DNA of 39,460 nt from an uncultured Pelagibacteraceae bacterium (GCA_902615045.1 CACMNP010000009.1:1-39460), one strand, 5' to 3'; counted from the stretch's first letter, positions 19,042 through 26,250 are shown. Made by a program: numbers and translations. Notes: a model not told the origin generated them from the letters alone.

Positions 19042-19115
19042 GGCCGTTAGCTCAATAGTAGAGTACTGCATTGACATTGCAGGGGTAGTTGGAGCGTAAC
19101 CAACACGGCCCACCA
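19041..19115 (+). tRNA. tRNA-Val (GAC) with unusual T-loop and D-loop
   Basis: The 75-nt cloverleaf has a perfect acceptor stem (GGGCCGT with ACGGCCC), discriminator A and encoded CCA. The anticodon stem is CTGCA/TGCAG with loop TTGACAT, giving anticodon GAC for valine. The T-stem GTTGG/CCAAC is intact, but its loop is AGCGTAA in place of the near-universal TTCRANN. The D-loop AATAGTA lacks the GG pair. The first base overlaps the last base of the rpoD stop codon and no promoter lies between, so it should be cut from the rpoD transcript. Confidence 0.88.
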
Positions 19116-19133
19116 TTATTAAATTATCTTTAA

Positions 19134-19160
19134 TTGCTAACATAAAAAAAATGGTATAAT
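19134..19160 (+). promoter_or_regulatory. Promoter of the CAT-anticodon tRNA
   Basis: A perfect TATAAT (19155-19160) lies 18 nt upstream of the tRNA, with TTGCTA (19134-19139) 15 nt before it. Spacing from the -10 implies a leader of about 11 nt. The -35 match is modest. Confidence 0.6.
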
Positions 19161-19178
19161 TAAGAGTTCAATTTACAA

Positions 19179-19255
19179 GGGCCTGTAGCTCAGTTGGTTA
19201 GAGCAGTACACTCATAATGTATTGGTCCCAGGTTCGAGTCCTGGCGGGCCCACCA
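19179..19255 (+). tRNA. tRNA with CAT anticodon, probably tRNA-Ile2 (lysidine-modified)
   Basis: This is a canonical 77-nt cloverleaf: acceptor GGGCCTG with CGGGCCC (one G-T pair), D-loop AGTTGGTTA, anticodon arm GTACA-CTCATAA-TGTAT, T-arm CCAGG-TTCGAGT-CCTGG, discriminator A and encoded CCA. Anticodon CAT could mean elongator Met or Ile2. The C4-G69 and C5-G68 acceptor pairs are the features the E. coli lysidine synthetase TilS prefers, and the GGGCC acceptor resembles tRNA-Ile. I therefore favour Ile2, reading AUA after C34 becomes lysidine. It is not initiator fMet, because its first pair is G1-C72. Confidence 0.9.
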
Positions 19256-19316
19256 AATCAAGCAAAATCAGTATAAATAAATTATAGTTTTTCAAAATTT
19301 AAGTAAAAACTGTATT

Positions 19317-19787
19317 ATGATTATTTATAAAATGAAGTTTAAAATTAAAATCAATCTTAAGATATCTTACTATATTTCAATACTAGCCTGTTTTGCGATT
19401 CTTTTTTACTTTGCTTATAAAGGAGTTATTGCATATCTAATTCACAGAGAGTTATATGGCGGAGGGTTAGATACACTAGTCTTGTTGCGCGTATCTATTT
19501 CAGGAATAATGTTTGTTTTAATACTTTTATTTATCCAGTTTATAAAAATACCTCATCTAAAAAGTCATCGTACAATTTTAAGAGGAGTTTTTATTGGATG
19601 GACAAGTGTTTTTATAATACTTATCACTGTCAACTTGAGCTCAATTTACTTTATATTATTAACAGGTTTAGTGTCTTTTTTTTCGTTAATTACCTTGTTC
19701 AGTTTAGAGGACCAAATTAAAGAAGAAAAAAATACCCTCACAGAAAAAGAAATTTATCTTCTTCAACAACTTGCAAAAAAAAAGTAG
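19317..19787 (+). CDS. Unknown small membrane protein
   Basis: This 156-residue protein is not recognised. It has about four hydrophobic segments (near 16-39, 57-76, 90-105 and 108-127 from the ATG at 19317), a basic N-terminus and a charged C-terminal tail rich in Glu and Lys that probably faces the cytoplasm. A second in-frame ATG at 19332 could be the real start. The stop is 7 nt before the proposed TTG start of the CIA30-family gene, so the two may form an operon. No catalytic motif is visible. Confidence 0.6.
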   Translation: MIIYKMKFKIKINLKISYYISILACFAILFYFAYKGVIAYLIHRELYGGGLDTLVLLRVSISGIMFVLILLFIQFIKIPHLKSHRTILRGVFIGWTSVFIILITVNLSSIYFILLTGLVSFFSLITLFSLEDQIKEEKNTLTEKEIYLLQQLAKKK

Positions 19788-19794
19788 TTCAGTT

Positions 19795-20355
19795 TTGAAA
19801 AAAATAATATTTTTAATTTTATTCTTAATATGCCAAAATAATGTTTCTTCTAAAGATATGATTTTGGATCAATTAAATAACCCTAAAATAACAAATCAAT
19901 CCCAACAATGGAATTTTATTACCGATCAAGTAATGGGAGGTATATCAAAAGGAAAATTTATAGTTGAGAAAGTTGATGGAGTGGAATGCTATAGAATGAC
20001 TGGGGATGTATCCACTAAAAATAACGGTGGATTTATTCAAATGAGAACAAAATTAAGTCCTGAAATTAATAGTAAAGACTATGAAGGAGTATATGTTAAG
20101 GTTTATGGCAATGAAAAAAATTATAATCTTCATTTAAGAACAGGGTTAACACTAGCACCATGGCAGTATTATAGTTATACTTTTACTTCAACAAAAAATT
20201 GGAACGAAATTAGAGCGCCATTTGAACAATTTAAAAAATCTAATTTTTATCAACCAAAAAGTATATTAGGACAAAATATTAAATCTGTTGGTTTAGTTGC
20301 GGGTTTTGAGGATTTTAAATCAGATATTTGTTTAAGTGAAATTGGATTTTATTAA
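19795..20355 (+). CDS. CIA30-family protein with signal peptide
   Basis: This protein of about 186 residues has an N-terminal hydrophobic signal (KKIIFLILFLICQNNVSSKD), so it is probably exported. The mature part matches the CIA30 / galactose-binding-like pattern: WNFITDQVMGGISKGKF, a central NNGGFIQMRTKL, then GVYVKVYGNEKNYNLHLRT and a C-terminal LVAGFEDFKSDICLSEIGFY. In mitochondria CIA30 (NDUFAF1) assists complex I assembly; the role of bacterial secreted relatives is unknown. The start is uncertain: TTG at 19795 gives a clean signal peptide, while TTG at 19771 would overlap the upstream gene by 17 nt. It ends 1 nt from the convergent mlaC stop. Confidence 0.72.
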   Translation: MKKIIFLILFLICQNNVSSKDMILDQLNNPKITNQSQQWNFITDQVMGGISKGKFIVEKVDGVECYRMTGDVSTKNNGGFIQMRTKLSPEINSKDYEGVYVKVYGNEKNYNLHLRTGLTLAPWQYYSYTFTSTKNWNEIRAPFEQFKKSNFYQPKSILGQNIKSVGLVAGFEDFKSDICLSEIGFY

Positions 20356-20356
20356 A

Positions 20357-20947
20357 TTATTTAATTAAAAATTCCTCAAGAGTTTTAAACAATGCATTTA
20401 TATCACCATCATTATTTTGAATAATTGAATTAAATTCTTCCTTTTGAGTTCTGGCTAAGCTTAATCCTTCTACAATTAGATCTCTTATTAAAGGTCTTTC
20501 TGGATTTTTTGTATAAATTCTCCAATCTATTTTTACTTGAGGTCTTTTTGATGTAGCTTCCAATACACTATTAACAATAGTATATTTTTCGTTAATTTTT
20601 TTTTGTGACACTACATTAATTCTTGGATTTGTATAATCAACTAATCTGCTTGAGAAACTTTTTAAAAAATAACTTCTAAATAATTTTTGATATTTAGCCT
20701 TTTGTTCTTCATTAATAGATTTTCTATATTTTCCTAAAGTGTACATACCTATTCCATTTATATCTACACTTCTTTCTGCAATAGCATTTAATTTAATTAT
20801 TTTTGACTCAACTGGATCTTCGCTAGATAATATTGAGGCCGCTTCATCTACTATTTCATTTATTAAAGCACTAGGATCTTTTGCTAAAGCCACATTAGAG
20901 AAATTCGTAAAAAATAAAAATATAACTAAATATTTAAGTAATTTCAT
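20357..20947 (-). CDS. mlaC: MlaC-family periplasmic phospholipid-binding protein
   Basis: MlaC shuttles phospholipid between the outer-membrane MlaA complex and the inner-membrane MlaFEDB transporter. The 196-residue product begins with a signal peptide (MKLLKYLVIFLFFTNFSNVALA, cleavage after about 22). It then has the Ttg2/MlaC fold pattern: the helical LGKYRKSINEEQKAKYQKLFRSYFLKSFSSRL stretch, then a beta-sheet part with VDWRIY-type sequence (KIDWRIYTKNPERPLIRDLIVEGLSL). It lies 11 nt downstream of mlaA on the same strand. The ABC transporter genes mlaFED are not in this window. Confidence 0.88.
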   Translation of the reverse strand: MKLLKYLVIFLFFTNFSNVALAKDPSALINEIVDEAASILSSEDPVESKIIKLNAIAERSVDINGIGMYTLGKYRKSINEEQKAKYQKLFRSYFLKSFSSRLVDYTNPRINVVSQKKINEKYTIVNSVLEATSKRPQVKIDWRIYTKNPERPLIRDLIVEGLSLARTQKEEFNSIIQNNDGDINALFKTLEEFLIK

Positions 20948-20958
20948 CTGACGAAAAA

Positions 20959-21756
20959 TTATTGAGTGTCTAGCTCTTCCCAGTCATCGTCACTAAGTGT
21001 ATCTGTAGTTTTATCTATATTTCTAATTTTTCTGTATCTATCCTGCAAATATAAACTTCTAACTGATGCATAAAGATCAACAGAACTGTTTTCAAGGCTA
21101 TCAAATGACTCTAAATTTTTTGCTCTAAAATCAACTCCACTTAACAATCTAGATGAATAATAATCTGCTTCAGAAAAATATTGAGTGTCATTAGCTACAG
21201 TAACATTATACCACGCATCTCCACCTATAATATTAACTACTGATCCAATTGAGTCTCTTACAGTAGTTGGGCCCAAAACTGGCAAGACAAAATAACAACC
21301 GGCTCCCGCGCCCCAAACACCAAGTGTTTGTCCATAGTCTTCTTTATCACGTTTTTTTAAACCATAATAAGAAGCCACATCAAATATTCCTGCAATTCCA
21401 AGAGTTGAATTAATAACAAATCTTGCAGAATTTATTCCTGCATCTTTAAATTGACCTTGTAGTACATTATTAGGAATAGTTACAACATTACCAAGATTAC
21501 TTAATGCATTACTTGTGCCAGATCTCATAGGTTGAGGAAACATTCTGTAACCTTTTGCTAACGGTTTGAAAATTACTTTATCCAATGCTTGGTTGAATGC
21601 AAAAATTCCTCTGTTAACTCTTTCAAAACAATCACCGACTTCTATATATCCATTTTTATTTTCATTTAATTTAAGTTTGCCATCATCTCCCGCATTGGCA
21701 TGACTATTAATAAAGGTAAAAATAATAAGTATTAAAATGGATAGTTGTCTGCTCAT
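20959..21756 (-). CDS. mlaA: MlaA (VacJ)-family outer-membrane asymmetry protein
   Basis: MlaA removes mislocated phospholipid from the outer leaflet of the outer membrane and passes it to MlaC. The 265-residue product has the family core: RVNRGIFAFNQALDKVIFKPLAKGYR, NNVLQGQFKDAGINSARFVINSTLGIAGIFDVA, YGQTLGVWGAGAGCYFVLPVLGPTTVRDSIG. An N-terminal signal peptide ends near SHANA-GDD, but no lipobox Cys is present, unlike the E. coli lipoprotein. The C-terminal acidic tail (DDDWEELDTQ) is unremarkable. It is first of a two-gene operon with mlaC. A TATACT at the minus-strand position 21773-21768 could be its -10. Confidence 0.9.
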   Translation of the reverse strand: MSRQLSILILIIFTFINSHANAGDDGKLKLNENKNGYIEVGDCFERVNRGIFAFNQALDKVIFKPLAKGYRMFPQPMRSGTSNALSNLGNVVTIPNNVLQGQFKDAGINSARFVINSTLGIAGIFDVASYYGLKKRDKEDYGQTLGVWGAGAGCYFVLPVLGPTTVRDSIGSVVNIIGGDAWYNVTVANDTQYFSEADYYSSRLLSGVDFRAKNLESFDSLENSSVDLYASVRSLYLQDRYRKIRNIDKTTDTLSDDDWEELDTQ

Positions 21757-21769
21757 AAAATAGTTATAG

Positions 21770-21775
21770 TATAAT
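21770..21775 (+). promoter_or_regulatory. Candidate -10 box for the amidase gene
   Basis: A perfect TATAAT lies 33 nt before the amidase ATG in the mlaA/amidase divergent region, and overlaps the minus-strand TATACT proposed for mlaA. The -35 is poor. Confidence 0.4.
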
Positions 21776-21808
21776 TGATAGTAATATAAAGATAAATTGT
21801 TTGAATTT

Positions 21809-22528
21809 ATGCAGAAAAATGTTGAAAAAATGTCTATAAATTACTCTCCTAATTTTAACACAAAAAAAAGAAGTAGATCAAAGATAAAGTATTTAATTTA
21901 TCATTATACAGGAATGAAATCTGAAAGCGCAGCTATAAAAAGATTAACAAATCTCAACTCAAAAGTGAGCTGTCATTACTTTATCAAGTTTAATGGAGAA
22001 ATTGTGAGAATTGTTCCAGATTTATATGTTGCTTGGCATGCTGGAATTTCATCTTGGAAAAAAGATACATCTCTAAATTCAAATTCAATAGGTATTGAAA
22101 TTTCAAATCCTGGACATAAACACGGTTATAGGAATTTTAATCATAAACAAATTTTATCGATTTTAATTTTGTCAAAATATTTAAAAAAAAAATACAAAAT
22201 AAAAAAAGAAAATATTTTAGGACATGCTGATATTGCGCCTTTAAGAAAAAAAGATCCAGGAGAAAAATTTCCATGGCAATTACTTAATAAAAAAAAAATA
22301 TCCTTATGGCATAATTTAAATGAAAAAAAATGTAATAAACTTAGAAAAATAAAAATAACAAACGACAAAGATTTTTATAAATTATTATTTAAATTTGGTT
22401 ATAAATCATCAAATAATAATATAGAAAAAATTAAAATTTATAAAAGTTTTCAAAGAAGGTTCAGACCACAATTAATTAGCAGTATTGTTGATCAAGAATC
22501 TTATGAAATTATAAAATCCTTGATTTAA
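21809..22528 (+). CDS. N-acetylmuramoyl-L-alanine amidase, AmiD/AmpD-like (amidase_2)
   Basis: This zinc amidase probably removes the stem peptide from MurNAc in peptidoglycan or anhydro-muropeptides. From the ATG at 21809 (239 residues) the zinc ligands are likely His32 (IYHYTG), His139 (LGHADIAP) and Asp149 (RKKDPG), with Glu97 in IGIEISN and WHAGIS at 76-81 in the substrate cleft. A C-terminal stretch (FYKLLFKFGY and FQRRFRP) resembles the peptidoglycan-binding domain of AmiD. No signal peptide or lipobox is seen, so an AmpD-like cytoplasmic recycling role is also possible. A second ATG at 21830 (MSINYSPNF) is an alternative start. Confidence 0.85.
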   Translation: MQKNVEKMSINYSPNFNTKKRSRSKIKYLIYHYTGMKSESAAIKRLTNLNSKVSCHYFIKFNGEIVRIVPDLYVAWHAGISSWKKDTSLNSNSIGIEISNPGHKHGYRNFNHKQILSILILSKYLKKKYKIKKENILGHADIAPLRKKDPGEKFPWQLLNKKKISLWHNLNEKKCNKLRKIKITNDKDFYKLLFKFGYKSSNNNIEKIKIYKSFQRRFRPQLISSIVDQESYEIIKSLI

Positions 22529-22543
22529 TTGATTTTAATTTAG

Positions 22544-22571
22544 TTGAAATTTAAAAAAAAAAGAATATTTT
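22544..22571 (+). promoter_or_regulatory. Candidate rnpB promoter
   Basis: TTGAAA (22544-22549) and TATTTT (22566-22571) are 16 nt apart, placing transcription start close to the 5' end of the RNase P RNA. The -10 is a weak match. Confidence 0.35.
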
Positions 22572-22574
22572 TTT

Positions 22575-22935
22575 AATGCCAGATAAATGACTTATCGCTT
22601 TAAATTTTAAAGAGGAAAGTCCGGGCTCTACAAAGACACAGTGCCAGTTAATAACTGGCGGGGGAAACCCTAGGGACAGTGCCACAGAAAATAAACCGCC
22701 TTATCGAGGCAAGGGTGAAAAGGTGTGGTAAGAGCACACCGGCTAAGTTGGTAACAACTAGCGCATGGAAAACCCCACTGGGAGCAAGACTGAGTAGAGA
22801 TGACACTGTTAGAAATAACTAAAAGCAGTCTTTGGCTAGTCATCAGGGTTAGTTGCTTGAGCTTTAAAGTGATTTAAAGCCTAGATAAATGATAAGTTTA
22901 AATGACAGAACCCGGCTTATAGTTTATCTGGCATT
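22575..22935 (+). ncRNA. rnpB: RNase P RNA, bacterial class A
   Basis: This is the catalytic RNA that matures tRNA 5' ends. The P1 helix is perfect: 22575-22587 pairs with 22923-22935 (ATGCCAGATAAA with TTTATCTGGCAT plus one A-T). Conserved elements include GAGGAAAGTCCGGGCTC (22612-22628), the ACAGAAA of the CR region near 22684, GGTAAGAGCACACCGG near 22727, and the 3' half of P4, ACAGAACCCGGCTTA near 22905. Total length is about 361 nt, normal for the class. It lies between the amidase and mraZ with no overlap. Confidence 0.95.
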
Positions 22936-22995
22936 CATAAAAATAAATCTAAATAATCAATAAATTTAACCATAAGAGTTTCATAATATTAGCTA

Positions 22996-23024
22996 TTGAC
23001 GCTTTATTATAAAACCCATAATAT
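22996..23024 (+). promoter_or_regulatory. Promoter of the mraZ/dcw operon
   Basis: TTGACG (22996-23001) and TAATAT (23019-23024) are 17 nt apart, and CATAAT (23017-23022) at 15 nt is an alternative -10. This is the only clear promoter upstream of the long division and wall operon, about 35 nt before the mraZ ATG. Confidence 0.6.
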
Positions 23025-23038
23025 CCCATAAATACCCA
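23014..23038 (-). promoter_or_regulatory. Three MraZ boxes over the mraZ promoter
   Basis: On the minus strand TGGGT, TGGGA and TGGGT occur with 5-nt spacers, an exact 10-bp period (plus-strand CCCA at 23015-23018, 23025-23028 and 23035-23038). This matches the known MraZ-binding pattern of repeated TGGGN-N5. The boxes cover the -10 and start-site region, which suggests autorepression. Confidence 0.75.
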
Positions 23039-23058
23039 AATTAGGGATAATATGGTTT

Positions 23059-23514
23059 ATGTTTTTATCAACTTACGAAAACAAATTGGACAAAAAAGGA
23101 AGGGTTTCAGTGCCTGCATCGTATAGATCATATTTATCAAATATAGGTTACAATGGTATAATTTGTTATCCATCTTTTAACAATCAATGTATTGAAGCGT
23201 GGCCGCAAGATAGAATAGAAAAAATTTCAAATGCAATTGACTCACTCAATCCTTTTGAGGAAAAGAAAGATTATTTCGCTACATCTATATTATCTGAAAG
23301 TATAAATTTACAATTTGACAGTGAAGGAAGAGTTCAAATAACTCCAAAATTATTACAACATGCAAAAATAAAAAATAGCATGTTATTTGTTGGTCAGGGC
23401 AAAACATTTCAAATCTGGGAACCAATGCTTTTTGAAAAATTTAGGGCAAACGCTAGAAAAAAATCAAACATTAATAGAGCAAGTCTTAAATGGGAAAAAC
23501 AATTTAATAACTAA
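23059..23514 (+). CDS. mraZ: Transcriptional regulator MraZ
   Basis: MraZ is an AbrB-like DNA-binding protein that represses its own promoter and the dcw operon in E. coli. The 151-residue product has the two half repeats: the first from [23 protein letters not shown], the second from [25 protein letters not shown] with GRV in each. The C-terminal [10 protein letters not shown] is typical. The chosen ATG at 23059 gives the standard N-terminus; an ATG at 23052 is out of frame. Three MraZ boxes lie just upstream. ftsZ follows after 11 nt, where rsmH is expected in most bacteria. Confidence 0.93.
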   Translation: MFLSTYENKLDKKGRVSVPASYRSYLSNIGYNGIICYPSFNNQCIEAWPQDRIEKISNAIDSLNPFEEKKDYFATSILSESINLQFDSEGRVQITPKLLQHAKIKNSMLFVGQGKTFQIWEPMLFEKFRANARKKSNINRASLKWEKQFNN

Positions 23515-23515
23515 A

Positions 23516-23522
23516 AGGGGAG
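23516..23522 (+). promoter_or_regulatory. Strong ribosome-binding site of ftsZ
   Basis: AGGGGAG sits 3 nt before the ftsZ ATG, between the mraZ stop and ftsZ. Most genes in this window lack a clear Shine-Dalgarno, so this one fits a need for high FtsZ output. Confidence 0.6.
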
Positions 23523-23525
23523 AAA

Positions 23526-24974
23526 ATGACAATAAACTTTAAAACACCAGATATAAAAGAATTAAAACCACGAATATTAGTATTAGGAGTAGGTGGTGCT
23601 GGAGGAAATGCAATAAATGGGATGATTGAAGCTGGTCTTCAGGGTGTTGAGTTTATTGCTGTAAATACTGATGCTCAAGATTTAAGATTGAGTAAAGCCC
23701 AAACAAAAATACAAATGGGCTTAAATCTTACCAAAGGTCTTGGAGCAGGAGCAAAATTAGATATCGGACAAGCTGCTGCAGATGAGTCATTAAACGAAAT
23801 AGTAAATATCTTGCAAGGTGCAAATATGGTTTTCATAACTGCAGGAATGGGTGGAGGAACTGGAACTGGATCTGCTCATGTAATTGCAAGAGCAGCAAAA
23901 GAACTTAATATTTTAACTGTTGGAGTTATAACGCTACCTTTCCTATATGAAGGTCCTTCAAGAATGAGAAAAGCACAACAAGGTTTAGAAGAACTTCGAA
24001 AACATGTTGATACTATTATAGTTGTTCCAAATCAAAATTTATTCAAAATCGCAAGTGAACAGACAACTTTTGAGGAATCTTTTGCTTTATCAAATGATGT
24101 CTTACTTCATGGTGTTCAAAGTATAACTGATTTAATGGTTAGACCAGGGCTTATAAACTTAGATTTTGCAGATGTCGAAACTGTTATGAGCTCAATGGGT
24201 AAAGCTATGATGGGAACAGGTCAAGCAGAAGGAGAAGGTAGAGCAGTAAAAGCCGCTGAGTCAGCAATTAATAATCCATTAATTGATGATTATTCCTTGA
24301 AAGGTGCAAAAGGACTCTTGGTAAATATAACAGGAGGCAAAGATTTAAAATTATTTGAGGTTGATGAGGCTGTAAACAAGGTAAGAGCAGAAGTAGATCC
24401 AGAGGCAGAATTAATTATAGGAGCTATAACTGATGATAGTTTGGATGGAATAATGAGAGTTTCAATAGTTGCTACAGCTTTAGATGGACAACAACCTGAA
24501 CCAAAATCAGTTATTAACATGGTTCATAGGATACAAAATAGAAATCCAGGTTATTCAGAGTTTTCAAATTCTGGATCAACACAATCATTTCAATTTACAA
24601 ACAATACCAATTCAATAATTACTAATGGAGCTAATGCTCTTAAAATAGAGGAAGAAGAGAAGAGTGAAGAATTGAGTTCTAAAAGTATAGATACTAATTA
24701 TGCAAGTGAGTCATCAAGCACTATAAATGTTAACGATTTAGAGAAAACCGAAGCATCTGTAGCTAGCTCAGTAAACTCTGAATTTGAAAGCAATATAGAT
24801 GAGCAAGTATCTGAAAATAATGGTTTGGAGAATTTTGAGTTGAGTGAAGATGATACTCCAGAATTATTTAATTCAGATGCTAACGACGAGTTATCAACTT
24901 CACCACAAGAGATAATTTCTGAGGAAGAAGAAGATTTAGAAATTCCAGCATTTTTGAGAAGACAAAAGAATTAA
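23526..24974 (+). CDS. ftsZ: Cell division protein FtsZ
   Basis: FtsZ is the tubulin-like GTPase that forms the division ring. The 482-residue product has the N-terminal [13 protein letters not shown] (21-33), the tubulin signature GGGTGTG (109-115), the T7 loop region with [13 protein letters not shown], a long acidic Ser/Glu-rich linker (about 340-470), and the C-terminal FtsA/anchor peptide [10 protein letters not shown]. All features suggest an active, full-length protein. It lies between mraZ and rsmH, while ftsA is at the far end of the operon more than 14 kb away; the usual order is ftsQ-ftsA-ftsZ. Confidence 0.97.
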   Translation: MTINFKTPDIKELKPRILVLGVGGAGGNAINGMIEAGLQGVEFIAVNTDAQDLRLSKAQTKIQMGLNLTKGLGAGAKLDIGQAAADESLNEIVNILQGANMVFITAGMGGGTGTGSAHVIARAAKELNILTVGVITLPFLYEGPSRMRKAQQGLEELRKHVDTIIVVPNQNLFKIASEQTTFEESFALSNDVLLHGVQSITDLMVRPGLINLDFADVETVMSSMGKAMMGTGQAEGEGRAVKAAESAINNPLIDDYSLKGAKGLLVNITGGKDLKLFEVDEAVNKVRAEVDPEAELIIGAITDDSLDGIMRVSIVATALDGQQPEPKSVINMVHRIQNRNPGYSEFSNSGSTQSFQFTNNTNSIITNGANALKIEEEEKSEELSSKSIDTNYASESSSTINVNDLEKTEASVASSVNSEFESNIDEQVSENNGLENFELSEDDTPELFNSDANDELSTSPQEIISEEEEDLEIPAFLRRQKN

Positions 24975-24992
24975 TGGTCTTCAAAAAAATAA

Positions 24993-25985
24993 ATGAATGC
25001 CACCATAAATCTGGAAAAACATTTTCCAGTATTACTAAACGAATTAGTTAGTATTATTTCCCCTCTTTATGGTGGCACATTTATCGATTGTACATTTGGT
25101 GCAGGCGGTTATTCAAAAAAGATTTTAGAGAAAAACTTAAATAATATTGTAGCATTAGATAGAGATAATTCTGTCAATAGTGTAGCTAATCAATTTCACA
25201 CAAAGTATAAAAAAAGATTTAAATTTTATAACAAAAAATTTTCAGATATCGATCAAATAAAGGAAGATAACATTAAAGCAATTATTTTTGATCTGGGATA
25301 TTCATTAAATCAAATTTCTGATCTAAATAGAGGCATATCATTTAATAGTAAAGGCAAACTAGACATGAGAATGGGATTAAATGATTTTTCTTGTGATGAT
25401 GTAATTTCAAAAATGAGCCAACAAAGTCTATATAAAATTTTTAAGTATTTTGGTGATGAAAAATATGCAAAACCAATTTCAAAAAAAATAATACAATTAA
25501 GAAAAAATAAAAAAATTAAAACCGAAAATTTAGTAGAAATCATTGAAGGTGTAAAAAAAAAGAAAAGTGGAAAAAATAAATCTACTAAAGTTTTTCAAGC
25601 TCTTAGAATTTTTGTAAATAAAGAGATAACAGAACTGATATATGGTTTAATAAAAGCCTATAATATTTTGCCAGTTGGTGGAGCAATAGCAGTTGTTACT
25701 TTTCATTCTATCGAGGATAAAATAGTAAAGTTTTTTTTTAAAGAATACTCAGAAGTAAAAAATTCTTCTAGATATTTACCAAAAAGTATTTCAACTAAAA
25801 GGTATTTTAATTTAACTAGAAAAAAACCAATAGTTCCATCATCCAGTGAGATTAATATTAATCCTCCCTCAAGGTCGGCAAAACTTAGATTTGCATACAA
25901 ATTAGAGAATGGATGTAACTTTAAAAAATTTATTAGTAATTTTAAATACTTAAAAGATATAGAAAATTTGAACTTTGATGCATAA
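24993..25985 (+). CDS. rsmH: 16S rRNA (cytosine-1402-N4)-methyltransferase
   Basis: RsmH (MraW) uses S-adenosylmethionine to methylate C1402 N4 of 16S rRNA near the P site. The 330-residue product has HFPVLLNELVSII at the N-terminus, the SAM-binding GGTFIDCTFGAGGYSK, the FDLGYSLNQI segment (family FDLGVSSxQ), a DMRMG motif, VFQALRIFVNKE and VVTFHSIEDKIVK. It follows ftsZ after 18 nt and overlaps ftsL by 8 nt. All family motifs are present, though the protein is rich in Lys, Asn and Ile like its neighbours. Confidence 0.95.
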   Translation: MNATINLEKHFPVLLNELVSIISPLYGGTFIDCTFGAGGYSKKILEKNLNNIVALDRDNSVNSVANQFHTKYKKRFKFYNKKFSDIDQIKEDNIKAIIFDLGYSLNQISDLNRGISFNSKGKLDMRMGLNDFSCDDVISKMSQQSLYKIFKYFGDEKYAKPISKKIIQLRKNKKIKTENLVEIIEGVKKKKSGKNKSTKVFQALRIFVNKEITELIYGLIKAYNILPVGGAIAVVTFHSIEDKIVKFFFKEYSEVKNSSRYLPKSISTKRYFNLTRKKPIVPSSSEININPPSRSAKLRFAYKLENGCNFKKFISNFKYLKDIENLNFDA

Positions 25986-26250
25986 AAAATTTCTTTTATT
26001 TATCCCTATTATTATTCTTATAATTTCAACTGCTTTTACAAAAAATTCGACAAAAAAACTTGATAAACAAATTTTTGAAACTCAAGAGGATATCAGGGCT
26101 CTCAATGATATTTATGAGTTAGTTTTATTTGATTACAACTATCTTACATCACCAAATAAATTAATGGAATATTCCAAAATATATTTTGATAAAGAATTAA
26201 AAAAAAAAAAAATTACAGATTTAAAAATTTTTAAATTTAATAATGAATAA
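25978..26250 (+). CDS. ftsL: Cell division protein FtsL
   Basis: FtsL is a small bitopic protein that forms the FtsQLB complex and activates septal synthesis. The 90-residue product has a short cytoplasmic N-terminus, one membrane segment (about 4-20), a heptad-like coiled coil (KKLDKQIFETQEDIRALNDIYELV), and the LTSPNKLMEYSKIYF motif typical of FtsL. The family is poorly conserved, so position between rsmH and ftsI carries much of the weight. I start at ATG 25978, 8 nt inside rsmH; a TTG one codon upstream is less likely. It overlaps ftsI by 8 nt. Confidence 0.82.
   Translation: MHKKFLLFIPIIILIISTAFTKNSTKKLDKQIFETQEDIRALNDIYELVLFDYNYLTSPNKLMEYSKIYFDKELKKKKITDLKIFKFNNE

Noticed and set aside
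19179..19255. Initiator tRNA-fMet
   Set aside because: The 1-72 pair is a proper G-C and the anticodon stem lacks the three G-C pairs of initiators.
19286..19311. A/T inverted repeat (7-bp stem, 12-nt loop) before the unknown membrane protein
   Set aside because: The stem is short and almost all A-T, with no T run after it, so chance is likely in this base composition.
22141..22368. Minus-strand Phe-rich frame inside the amidase gene
   Set aside because: The amidase frame holds the zinc ligands. Runs of AAA on the plus strand read as Phe on the other strand.
23052..23058. Earlier ATG as the mraZ start
   Set aside because: It is in another frame and does not give the conserved [12 protein letters not shown]-terminus.
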